A stretch of DNA of 64,000 nt from Beroe forskalii (taxonomy: Eukaryota > Ctenophora > Nuda > Beroida > Beroidae), in the NCBI GenBank assembly GCA_011033025.1, contig WFMF01000324.1, forward strand, positions 141,310 through 205,309. The letters run 5' to 3'. The notes beneath the pieces were generated by a model. That model made no database searches. It saw only the letters and a program-made list of their open reading frames with translations, and was not told the origin of the DNA. Numbering within the stretch: position 1 is the stretch's first letter; every line of letters starts with the position of its first letter. Positions 10,494-20,445 of this stretch are shown in pieces. The translations under genes were made by a program, and so were the position numbers.

Positions 10494-13303
10494 ATGCCAC
10501 GGAGAGAAAAGTTTGAAGAGGAGGGGGAGGAGTCCTCAGTCCCATTACAGGATGACATGGCTGATGGCAGTAGGGACGAGGGCTCCTCCTCCCAGAAAGC
10601 AAAGACTGGTAGCACTACGCCGGGGACTGAAGACACGGACCACGAAGTTTCTTTCACCCGCAAGCCAGTCACAACAGTTTTCCATTCACCAACTCCTCCA
10701 CGACCACCTCCACGTAAGAAGACTGCTGGAAGACCCAGAAAGAGCAAGGTGATTACCAGCACACCTATCACGAACTTTGTGACTGAAGATGTTAACTGCC
10801 CTGTATGCAAGTGTGATGTGTCAGATGAGGTGAAGGGATTGATGTGTATTACATGTCAGACTTGGTTCCATGGATCATGTTTGTCGATATCAGACGAGGA
10901 GTACAACGACCTCAGCAGCTCAGAGAATTCATGGTGCTGTATGAGTTGTCTGGCTGTGAATGCTACTCAGTTGAAGTGGGGGACATTAAAGGGGGAGAAG
11001 GCAATACAGCAGGTCATTAAAGCGACATACATGGAGATCACGAAGTGGAAAAGAACTTGTTTACCCTACCCCGAGGGAAAGCAGGAGTTCATTTCATTAA
11101 TGAAGTAGCTCGCCTCATCCTCTTGTTCACTGACCAGACTGCGTGGAAAGATCTGTCATTGTCTATGGTTCATGTGTTCATCCCCCTGATGCTTCAGAAG
11201 CCTTCAATGAACTCTAAAGCCAAGACTAATGCCAAGTTCTTAGCACTGAGACTTGCTAAATGGAGTGAGGGGGATCTGCAGAGTCTCATGGACGAAGCCA
11301 GGGAAATCCAGGTGCGGTTATCTCAGGTAGCAAAGAAGAAGGAGACCAGCTGCCATGTTGCCTTCACAAGATTGATGTTGTTGGGCCAAGTTGGGAAAGC
11401 TGTGAAGTTGATAGACAGTAACAGTGATGTTAAGGGTGTTCATAAGCTGACTCGTCCTGTCAAGAAAGTCCTGGCGTGCAAACACCCTGATGCCAAACCA
11501 GCACCTCAGCAGTTGAAGATGGAGATAACGACCCCAGAACCCCAGCCTGTGATCTTCGAGGAAATTGATAGTCAGATGGTCTACAGAGTCGCCAAAAATG
11601 TGCATGGTTCCGGTGGGCCCACGCTCTTGGATGCAGATGGATGGAAACACATCCTGTGTTGCAAATCTTATGGAAAGGCATCTGAGAAGCTGTGCGAATC
11701 CATCGCTGAGCTTGCAAAGTACATCAGCACTAAAGAAGTCAACCCAACAGCCTTGGAAGAACTTCTGGCTTGTCGTCTTATCCCCCTGGACAAGGGCAAC
11801 GATAAGCGGGGAGGTATTGGAGTGAGACCAGTGGGTGTTGGTGAGGTACTTCGGCGAATTGTGGGCAAACTGGTCATCGGTGTCCTAAGGAACGACATCC
11901 AGCAGGCAGCAGGACCACTGCAGACTTGTGCGGGTCTGAAGGCGGGCATTGAGGCTTCCATCCACGCTACTCGGGAGCAGTGGGAGCTGCCAGCTACTCA
12001 GGGTGTATTACTGGTTGATGCGGACAATGCTTTCAACTCCATCAACAGAGAGCTGGCAGTTCACAATATCAGGGAGTTGTGCCCACCCTTCCATCGCTTC
12101 ATTGCTAACACTTATCAGCAACCCGCCATGCTTGTTGTTAATGACGGTCTGACGACGGAGTACATGGGATCCTATGAAGGCTGTACTCAGGGGGATGTTG
12201 CTGCTATGGCCTTTTACGCACTGGGAGTCAAGCCACTCATCACAGAGCTCTCATCTGCAGTTGATCCATCTGCCTGTAAGCAGATGTGGTATGCAGATGA
12301 CTCTACTGCTGCTGGGAGACTTAATGAAATCAAGAAGTGGTGGGACTTGGTGTGTGTTAAAGGTCCTCAGTATGGCTACTTCCCTAAGCCCTCAAAAACT
12401 GTTTTGATTGTGAAAGAAGACTGTCTCCAGTTGGCTAATCAAATCTTCAAGGACAGCGGTATTCAGGTCACTAGTGAAGGAGAGCGTCATCTCGGTGCGG
12501 TGCTTGGGACGGAGGCTTTCAGGAGGGGGTACGTCGAGGACAAGGTCGCAAAGTGGGTCAAGGACGTTGAACAGTTATCTGATATCGGAAAAGATGACCC
12601 GCAGGCAGCCTATGCGGCCTTCACAAAAGCGCTTTGTCACAGGTGGACATTTGTTCAGAGGACTATCCCAGGCATCTCTGAACTGTTTGGTCCACTGGAA
12701 AATGCCCTGCGACAGAGCTTCCTGCCGTCCATTGTTGGAAGGCAAGTTTCAGAAGTGGAGAGGAAACTGTTTACTCTTCCTGTCAGACTCGGGGGGCTTG
12801 GAATCTCAAACCCAGTTGAAGCTTCAGATATTGAGTTCCAGGCCTCAGTGAAAATCACGGACAACCTGAGAAAGCTAATATTTGATCAGCAGCAAACTCT
12901 TGATGGTTATCAGGCTGCGAGTGTGGCGGAAGTGACCAGGGATTGCTTGAAGGACAAGGAGGTGAGGATGATGAGGAAGATCTCTGAGATTGTATCAGAC
13001 TCTTCTGTTGGCAATCTGAAAAGGTCCATCACCTTAGCCCAAGAGAAGGGTGCCGGGGCGTGGTTAACTGTTCTCCCTATTGGTTCTCTCGGGTGGGTGC
13101 TGAACAAGGAGGAGTTTCGGGATGCACTCAGGCTGAGGTACGGCTGGCAGATCCCTAACATTCCAGCAGTTTGTGTTTGTGGCAAGAAGAATTCGGTAGA
13201 CCACACCTTAATTTGCAAAAATGGTGGCTACTTGATCTTCAGACACAACAAAGTTCGAGACACAAACGCTGCGTTTCTTAGGGAAGTCTGTCACGACGTT
13301 TAA
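10494..13303 (+). mobile_element. Retroelement: PHD finger plus reverse transcriptase, frameshifted
   Basis: Frame 1 (10494-11108, 204 aa) has a Pro/Lys-rich stretch with an AT-hook-like AGRPRK, then a Cys4-His-Cys3 PHD-type zinc finger at residues 102-152. Frame 2 (11045-13303) continues after a one-base frame change near 11045-11056 and encodes the reverse transcriptase. It shows LLVDADNAFNSINRE, the strand block SYEGCTQGDVAAMAFYAL and the catalytic MWYADD (about 12284-12301), followed by a GERHLGAVLG block and the thumb region PVRLGGLGIS. I recognise this RT type as an abundant unnamed family in cnidarian and other invertebrate genomes. I cannot place it in a LINE or LTR clade. The protein stops at 13303 inside the conserved HNKVRD...VCHDV region. 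Related sequence follows in other frames, so this copy is dead. Confidence 0.85.
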
Positions 13304-13660
13304 GACCGAGCCTGGCTGATCCCTATTAACTCTTCAGTCAATCCAGGAATGTGGAGGAGAGGGCTCAGAAGACGATGTTCATGTCCTCTTCCATGGGTTC
13401 TAAACGTTTGTTTGTACAAACACGCCCTATGTAATAACTCAATTAAGGTGGACAATATTTGCCCACTGTGAAAAGGAGGCAGGCTCCTCAGGCTTTGTTA
13501 TGAGAGGATTGCATCATGGGTAGCAGACAAGACCAATGAGGATTTGACGTTATCAATGAGAATTAAGTATTTGCACTCCTGAAGAGTATGGTTCTCCAAT
13601 TAATTATGGACATACCGAATATCATTTTTTGTATACACATTTAATCTCCGCCAGATGGGC
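13304..13660 (+). pseudogene. Decayed 3' end of the retroelement, copy A
   Basis: Past the stop, the sequence still matches the same family in shifted frames: CCTATTAACTCTTCAG near 13322, GCAGACAAGACCAATGAGGA near 13522 and CCAGATGGGCTG near 13652. All three recur in order in copy B at about 14044, 14399 and 14569. Many small deletions separate them. Confidence 0.7.
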
Positions 13661-13946
13661 TGCAATTAATCCACGATTTTTGATATCACCTTAGGCTATA
13701 TTGAAAGGTGAATGGACCTATATTTTTTCTCCGCCGGCTTGCGGTTATGTATAATGTATGATAAATTTTCCGTTACAAATCTATTAATTTTCCAGTCACC
13801 CAGGTGAACTGCCAGTTCGGGCGATGAAACATTCGCCTTGAATTCAGATGCCGGAGTCCGCTGTTTATATGATATTTCGGTAACATTGAGGCCCAAAATG
13901 AATTTAACAAATTAGCGATCACATGAAGGAAAATTGCGTTATCGCA
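13661..13946. mobile_element. Deleted copy of the MITE found at 14589-15537
   Basis: It starts with AATCCACGATTTTTG, passes through a CACCCAGGTGAACTGCCAGT block, and ends AATTTAACAAATTAGCGATC followed by GGAAAATTGCGTTA. All of these lie in the left part of the full MITE in the same order. It sits after the same CCAGATGGGCTG sequence of the retroelement as the full copy. Confidence 0.7.
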
Positions 13947-14588
13947 ATTGCAAAGGCTCTTCTTATACAGGTGTTTTTGGGCCCTTTGCTCTAACCAGAT
14001 CTATTGCAAATCCATTAACGGATTCGAGGTCTGGGCTCTAGGTCCTATTAACTCTTCTCCAGTCAATCCCAGGGAATGTGGAGGGTCGGGGCTCTTCACT
14101 TTATATAAACTCGAAAGGGCTTTTATACCGAGAATATTCAACTCTAGAAGACGAGGGTATGTTCGATCCGGATCTTCCATCCGAATGCCACGACTCATAC
14201 AAGGATCAGGACATCAAGTCAGTATACACCCAGCGCTGCGAACATTAAGAAGAGGGAGTATGAGCAACCCCATGTCATCCAGGTGGAGTCCCAAGTGCAG
14301 GTTCACACCAAACGTGTACGACAGATGGGAGACAGGAGGCATGGCTCCTCCTGGCAGGCTTTCCTGACTTTTCACAAGGATTGCAGACAGAACAGGTAGC
14401 AGACAAGACCAATGAGGATTATCGCGACGTTATCAGTACTATGAGAACAAAGCTGTCATTCTGCACTCCTGAAGGTGTGCTGGTGTCAGTAAGGGGATCT
14501 CAACTCGGGGCAAATACTCTCGTGGCAGAAGAATCGGTGCCGATTCAGATGTTTCGTTTAATCTTATTCCAGATGGGCTGAGAGGGGA
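13947..14588 (+). pseudogene. Second, better preserved 3' end of the retroelement, copy B
   Basis: This segment duplicates copy A. Pieces of the family's C-terminus are readable in several frames, including NIKKREYEQ at about 14239 and, at 14381-14578, DKTNEDYRDVISTMRTKLSF, then a VLVSVRGSQ block, which resembles the conserved C-terminal block of this RT family. Removing the MITE after 14588 leaves the frame LIPDGLRGDVSFS and a stop, which could be the native C-terminus. Confidence 0.6.
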
Positions 14589-15537
14589 GGCATAATCCAC
14601 GATTTTTGCAAGTACACCTGAATTCGCCGCGAATTCAAGTGAATTCAGGTGAATTCAAGTGAATTCAGGTGAATTCAGGTGGAGCCGCGGCGGAATTCGT
14701 CATCAAATTTTTGGCCGGACTCCGCCCTCCCCCGTCCGCCCGCGAACTCCGGCAATTCACTTGAATTCACCTGAATTACGTCAGCATTGAATACCTCCTT
14801 TTCGGTGTACTAGTTCGCCAATTTTCCAGTTCACCCAGGTGAACTGCCAGTTCATGATTCATATCATTAAATTCGTTTACTGGTTCGCCTAATTCAGATG
14901 CAGTCCAGTTAGCGGAAACCGCCTGAGTTCGCCGGAGGAAACTTGCCCAAAAGCCCAAATCAGTACGAATTTAACAAATTAGCGATCGGCGATGAAGGAA
15001 AATTGCGTTAAACACCCTCCCTCCCCCCTGTCATCACCTGTCAGCATTTGAAAACCCCCTCCCTCCCGTCGAGTGATGACGTTATATGTGACGGCTCCCC
15101 TAAGGTTCTTTGGATCCATGACGACACGCATATGGTAGACATTGTGAATTGCATCTTAGTCTCACATAAGCGTGCCAGACGTGACAAAGTTCCTTCAAAG
15201 TTCAGGTGAATTCGCCGCGAACTGAGTTCACCTGAGTTCGCCCAAGTTCGCCCAAGTTCACCTGAGTTTGCTGCGAATTCGCGGCGGACATGAGTTCGCC
15301 GCGAATTCGCGGCGAACTTGTTCGCCTGGGTGAACTGGAAAATTGGCGAACTAGTACACCGAATACGCGTGTATTCGCGGCGAATTCAGGTGAATTCGCC
15401 AGAGTCCGCGGCGGACTCCGGCGGAGTCCGCCAAAAATTTTTTTGGCGAACTCCGCCGCGAATTCACCTGAATTCACCTGAATTCACTTGAATTCGCGGC
15501 GAATTCAGGTGTACTTGCAAAAATCGTGGATTATGCC
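14589..15537. mobile_element. MITE with long inverted repeats and 8-bp target duplication (hAT-like)
   Basis: The ends are inverted: GGCATAATCCACGATTTTTG at left and CAAAAATCGTGGATTATGCC at right. The inverted repeat goes on through AAGTACACCTGAATTCGCCG and several GAATTCACCT/AGGTGAATTC words. A second inverted pair lies inside (TTCGGTGTACTAGTTCGCCA at about 14799 against TGGCGAACTAGTACACCGAA at about 15343). AGAGGGGA flanks both sides (14581-14588 and 15538-15545), an 8-bp target duplication typical of hAT elements. There is no transposase. The host site is the 3' end of the retroelement. Confidence 0.88.
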
Positions 15538-15545
15538 AGAGGGGA

Positions 15546-16118
15546 TGTTTCTTTTTCGTAATCTGAAATGCCTGCGTTGATTTTCTGTTTCGGCTTTTGA
15601 GGTTTTTCAAGTCACTTCTAATGAGGTCACATTCTCTAAATGAGAGGGTAGATACCAATGACATTTTCGCTTGATGATTGATCTTTGTGCACATTTATGT
15701 TCAGTATTTTAATTACATAGATCATATAAATTTATATATCATTGGGGCTTTATCAGTGCTACTGTATATTCGATGATCATTTAAATGAAAATAATTTGAC
15801 TGTAGAATTTTTTATTTCATTACTTTGGTAGTACATTTTGTATCATAAATATTACAAGTGTTCATTTGCATTAAGCAATCCAATGAAATATCATGAAATA
15901 AAATTAAATATCATACAATATGTGATTCGTTGAAGTTATGGAATCGAACCATCAAAAAATACCACCAGATAATAATCATATCTTATTTTTCATCTTATCA
16001 AATCTTTTTGAAGTGGTCGATCATTTCAGTGAAACACAATAAATTCTATAATATCTAATATCTAAAAATGTTTACTTTCATGATATCAAGAGAATGAATG
16101 GGTCGTATTAAAGTATAC
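15546..16118. other. AT-rich non-coding
   Basis: No gene or clear repeat seen; only low-complexity A/T stretches. Confidence 0.5.
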
Positions 16119-16215
16119 CAATGACCCCCTACTGAGCCCTGCTGACCCCTTACTGAGCTCCTGCTGACCCCTACTGAATCCCTGCTGACCCCCAACTGAC
16201 CCCCTAGGGAACCCC
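16119..16215. repeat. Imperfect short tandem repeat, CTGCTGACCCCTACTGA type
   Basis: About five irregular units containing CTGACCCC and TACTGAG, with period near 20 bp. No coding meaning. Confidence 0.7.
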
Positions 16216-16643
16216 TGGTGAATGAATGAAACTTTAGCCTTGTGCAGAATGAAACTGATCAATACTGATACATGATAATGAATGCAGAATGCTAAAATGG
16301 AATGAATGAATAATTTCACATACAAACAAATCTATTTTCAGACGTTGTTTGATCAGACCCTTACCCCCTAACCAGAGCCCTCTTTTGCGCGCACCTGGTT
16401 AGGTGAAACCAGACCCCGGCCCCTTCTCCTTCGGCGGGCGCGCGTCCGCCAAAGGCGGAAAGAGGTCAAGTGAAATTTCGTTTGACGTTGACAGACCTTC
16501 TCAAGAATCAGCGCCGCGCGCGCGGCGCTGATTCTCGCGCGCGGCTGGCGTCAGCGGGTTATACATTGTACGACAAATGAAATTGAAAGTTGAAACGTGT
16601 CGTCGTGTCCTATTGATGATTGACCTATTATTAGTATTATTCC

Positions 16644-16814
16644 TAAGCCCGCATAGGTGTGTGTACGCGCCGCGCGAGCCACACAGGGATATACGTGTTT
16701 ATCTTGCTAAATGCACGTATATCCCTGTCTGCATTGCGCGGCGTGCTTCCTCAGAACAGGCCTGTCCCGTAGGGAAGCGCCGCGCGCGTACACACAGCTA
16801 TGCGGGCTTAGGAA
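16644..16814. mobile_element. GC-rich foldback element
   Basis: CCTAAGCCCGCATAG at the left faces CTATGCGGGCTTAGG at the right. The pairing continues through GTGTGTACGCGC against GCGCGTACACAC. An inner hairpin pairs CAGGGATATACGTG with CACGTATATCCCTG. The element could form a nearly complete stem. It ends next to a CG-rich palindrome (GCGCCGCGCGCGCGGCGC at about 16510). Confidence 0.75.
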
Positions 16815-16864
16815 ATTAATGCAATGAGCGAGTCTTTAGTTGTACGTTGCCTAACTCGACGGGC

Positions 16865-17505
16865 GATGTCCGTCCCTTTCTTCGACTGACTTGTTGGTTG
16901 ACGCGGAAGGCGCAAAGTGACGTCCAAATGTGGAACGTTGCGCCGCGCGCGCGAGGGTAGGGTAACATCCTACGATGCTCTAACCAGCTCAGGACCCTGG
17001 TTACGCGCACGGAGTGCGCGGCGCGCATCTGGTTTAAGGGGAAGCTGTACGCTGGGATCGGCCAATCGGACATGGCCTGGACAGTTGACCAAGACGACCA
17101 GAATCGACAATGACGAAATTCAGAATTCTCAATTCCATCATTGTCCATGATGAAATTGACGGTATGTCTCCCATATAAACGGCTCTGAGTGACGTCACAG
17201 ATCTTAACGTCAATTTTTCTGTATCCTAAACCCAACCATAGCCCTAACCAAAACCCTAACCTTAATCCATACCCTAACCCTAGCAAATCCTGACCCTAAT
17301 CCTGACCCTAACTTAAGTCTTGAAAGCGCTAGGTGCGCTTAATTATATTTTTCTGAGTGACGTCATTGTCATAGATAATGAAGGCTCCTGTTTATATGGG
17401 AGACTCACCAAAAATTAAGGTTAGGGTTTTGGTTTGGGCAATCGTAGGATGTTACCCTACCCTCGCGCGCGGTTTCCACATTTGGGTCACTTGGGGACGG
17501 ACATT
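16865..17505. mobile_element. Foldback repeat with degenerate telomere-like core
   Basis: The outer arms are inverted: GATGTCCGTCCC and AAATGTGGAA, then GAGGGTAGGGTAACATCCTA at the left, against TAGGATGTTACCCTACCCTC, TTCCACATTT and GGGGACGGACAT at the right. Inner arms pair TCTCCCATATAAAC with GTTTATATGGGAGA. The core at about 17228-17315 is rich in CCCTAACC/CCCTAA variants, reminiscent of the animal telomere repeat TTAGGG but too irregular to be telomeric. Confidence 0.7.
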
Positions 17506-17726
17506 TTTGGGCAATAATTAGGTTAAGGATACAAAAATATTGACGTTTAGGTCTGTAAAGTGTAACGTCACTCATATATGGGACACATACCTCAGAAATT
17601 ACTCCATGTTACGGAGCCTTATTTTGCGCGCGCAAGCGCGCCTCTACGAAAAGCGCGCGCAAGCGCGAACAAACAGGGACACGTAACATGTGGTAACTCA
17701 GAAATGCCTATAGTTATTTGACACTG

Positions 17727-17850
17727 TCACTTCAATTTTAGAATTTGAATGTTGAAATGACAGTGTCAAAACTTTCTCAATAAAGTGTCAAAACTTTCTC
17801 AATAAAGTGTCAAAACTTTCTCAATAAAGTGTCAAAACTTTCTCAATAAA
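17727..17850. repeat. 22-bp tandem repeat beside a hairpin
   Basis: Four units of GTGTCAAAACTTTCTCAATA plus AA follow an imperfect hairpin pairing TTGACACTGTCACTTCAA with TTGAAATGACAGTGTCAA. Confidence 0.9.
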
Positions 17851-18400
17851 ACAATATTTAGGTTATTGTTAAAGTAAATATTCGAAACTTTCATATACAA
17901 ATTACAATTGCATTTTCATTTACAACAAGCCAAGGTTGTGCGAATATATCAGCCATTTACAAAATATTTCATTATATATGGTTCAGTTTCAAATTGCTGT
18001 TTTGCGATAAACGAAAGATAGTAAAGATTATATCTTTAATGATTAATTTTCGATTTCTACTTGAACTTCCGGATATGATACTATATAAATCACGTCACAG
18101 TTAATAGAATTAGAAACACACATCATACTCATAGTTCAACTTCAATGTTCATACTTTCATAGACAAACATAACAAACAATTCCAAATACGACTGCAAATG
18201 TTAAACCTGATGCACTATACCACTGAAAATGAATCGAAACCAAACCTAATGTGTTTGCCAACAAGTTGAGAAGAAACACCATGCATCATATACCTACGTT
18301 AAGATTAAATTTAAAAACAATATTTTAAGACAATTCAAAAATTCAAGACAATCCCAAAATCTTGGAACAGCCTTGACATTTTCATTTTAATTAACTTTAA
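17851..18400. other. AT-rich non-coding
   Basis: No exon or repeat family recognised. Confidence 0.5.
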
Positions 18401-19634
18401 GGGCCGGATTACACAATTTTCGTGTTAGGTCGACCTAAGAGGCTCGAAGTTTAAGGAGGAGCTCTAAGGAGCACCTCCTGTAGGTCCTCCTTGCAAAAAA
18501 TCGGTATTACCCAATTCGTAAAGGTCGACCTAAACCGTAAAGGAGGAGGTCGTCCTCAAACGCTAAGGAGCATCTTAGGAGCAGCTCCTCCTTTGACACT
18601 TTCTGGGATTACCCAAATTAAAGGAGCAACTCAGTTAAGGAGCAGCTCCATATATGGTAGAGACGACCATATAAGGGAATTCATATGCAAGTGAAATTAA
18701 ATCTAGAAACTGGATGCAAATTGAATCTGTTAGCAAACTAAATTATAGATGGGTTTGAATGTGCTCGGTGCCAGTAAAATGGATTTTACTGTTAGTGAGT
18801 AAATATCTTGCAACGATGATTGATGGGCTTGTTAAAAAATAAACATGCCTTATCAGTAAATCAAACACAGTTGCTGGATAATAGACCTATTGTCAATTTG
18901 AGTGATTGAAGCCTACGGTGGGGCACTCACACAGTTCCCAAAAGCATGAGAGCTGTCAATGCCAGCTCTGTTAACCTTATTTTTTTTATAATTGCTGAAT
19001 TGAGATTGAATACTTGAATATAAATAAAAATGTTGTACTCAAATTCCAGAGCTTATTATCGGTCTTTTATTTTACCGTTTACGAATCCCAATAAAACAAA
19101 CCACATTATTATATATATGATTGATGAGTAATTGTAATCATGCGACTCTTATTCAACGACCCGATCCGTGAAATCAGTATACTCAACCTAATTATATGGA
19201 GGTAAATTGTTTAATGATTTTGGCTGTTTTTGCTTTTTGAACCGATCACAGCCGGACTGCAAAATAAGCTATCAGCAAATTGAATCCTGAATTTTATCTC
19301 TTCTCTTGTGACAACGATGTAGCTCCAAATTATCACATATAACGTGTGGTTAAAGGAGCACCTACTGGTTTTAAGGACGAGCTGGAGGTACCTTAAAAAT
19401 TCGCCGTTTAAGGAGCAGCTAAAGGACCAACTTAAGGACGAGGTAGATTGGGTAATACCGGTTTTTCGGGAATTTTAAGGTCGACCTAACTCGCTTAGGA
19501 GCACCTTAAAATCGCCTCAAAGGAGCACATTGGGTAATACGGAATTTTAAGGTGGACCTTAAACTGCAGTTTGGGCCGTTTTAAGGAGCACTTAGGGCTA
19601 AAGGTCGACCTTAAACGGTTGTGTAATCCGGCCC
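18401..19634. mobile_element. Non-autonomous PIF/Harbinger-like DNA element
   Basis: Termini are perfect inverted repeats: GGGCCGGATTACACAA at left, TTGTGTAATCCGGCCC at right. They are flanked by TAA on each side (18398-18400 and 19635-19637), as expected of the 3-bp TWA target of Harbinger elements. About 280 bp inside each end is crowded with AAGGTCGACCT, AAGGAGCA/TGCTCCTT and ATTACCC motifs in both orientations, possibly subterminal transposase sites. The central AT-rich 650 bp codes for nothing. Confidence 0.78.
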
Positions 19635-19637
19635 TAA

Positions 19638-20445
19638 GTTTCAGGTTTCAAGAGAGGGGGGTCAGGCTTGATGATTTAGAAATCGAAAGGTCCACCCAAT
19701 GCGCCAACGGGCCAACGTTTTGGTTGGGTTTTGAGCCCCAACCCAACCATGGCGACAGCACCAGAAATGCTTAAAGTTAATGCGCGCCTTTTTAAAGTTG
19801 GTCACAGCCAGTTTTTAGGCAGTAGGCACAATCTGTGGTGAGTAACACTAACAGTAACTCATAACGATAGATAGCGGCAATCTGAATTCAAGCATTCTGC
19901 ACCGGTTTGGAATTAATTTTATAATCATGTGGATTCTATGACCAAATGACATTCCAAAAACGTCAACGTTCGATCTTATTTCTCATGCAAATATTATTGA
20001 TAAGATTTCAGGCTACGATTGAAAGTTTTGGCGCCAAAATTTTGAAAACGCAAGGTTCAACTCCAGACTTACTTCAGATCTATCAGATAGCTAGTAACTG
20101 GAAGTGGAACTCGGCCCAAATATCAAATTTTATGCACTGTTCCCAGAAAGTAATAAATCATTCTGAAATATGTTATATGTATAAAATATTCTGTACAGCC
20201 ATAATAGATAAATATACAACGAAAATAAACACAGTTTTGCAGTTTTATGTACAGTAAAAGCGTTTATCACACGTAAGGTAATGCCCGCACTACCTTAGCA
20301 AGACTTCCCTCAATCCGAGAGAGGTGGCTTCAGAGTGTCACACCCAAGTGAGTGCACCGGAGCGCTCATCTCCGCCCCTCAGCCCCCACACTGGGGCGCC
20401 ATCTAGGGGCCCTCTCTGGCCCATTCCCCTTCTAGTATAGGCGTG
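19638..20445. other. Downstream flank and probable 3' UTR of TTC21B
   Basis: No coding exon on either strand. The right part should include the TTC21B 3' UTR (minus). I see no confident polyadenylation signal choice. Confidence 0.4.

Noticed and set aside
11045-11060. Programmed -1 frameshift in the retroelement
   Set aside because: No clear slippery heptamer or downstream structure, and other frame breaks occur in the same copy, so mutation is simpler. Kept only as a test in the findings.
17228-17315. CCCTAA-rich tract as an interstitial telomere
   Set aside because: Units are irregular with mixed spacing and lie inside a foldback; a similar loose tract occurs at about 50810-50880.
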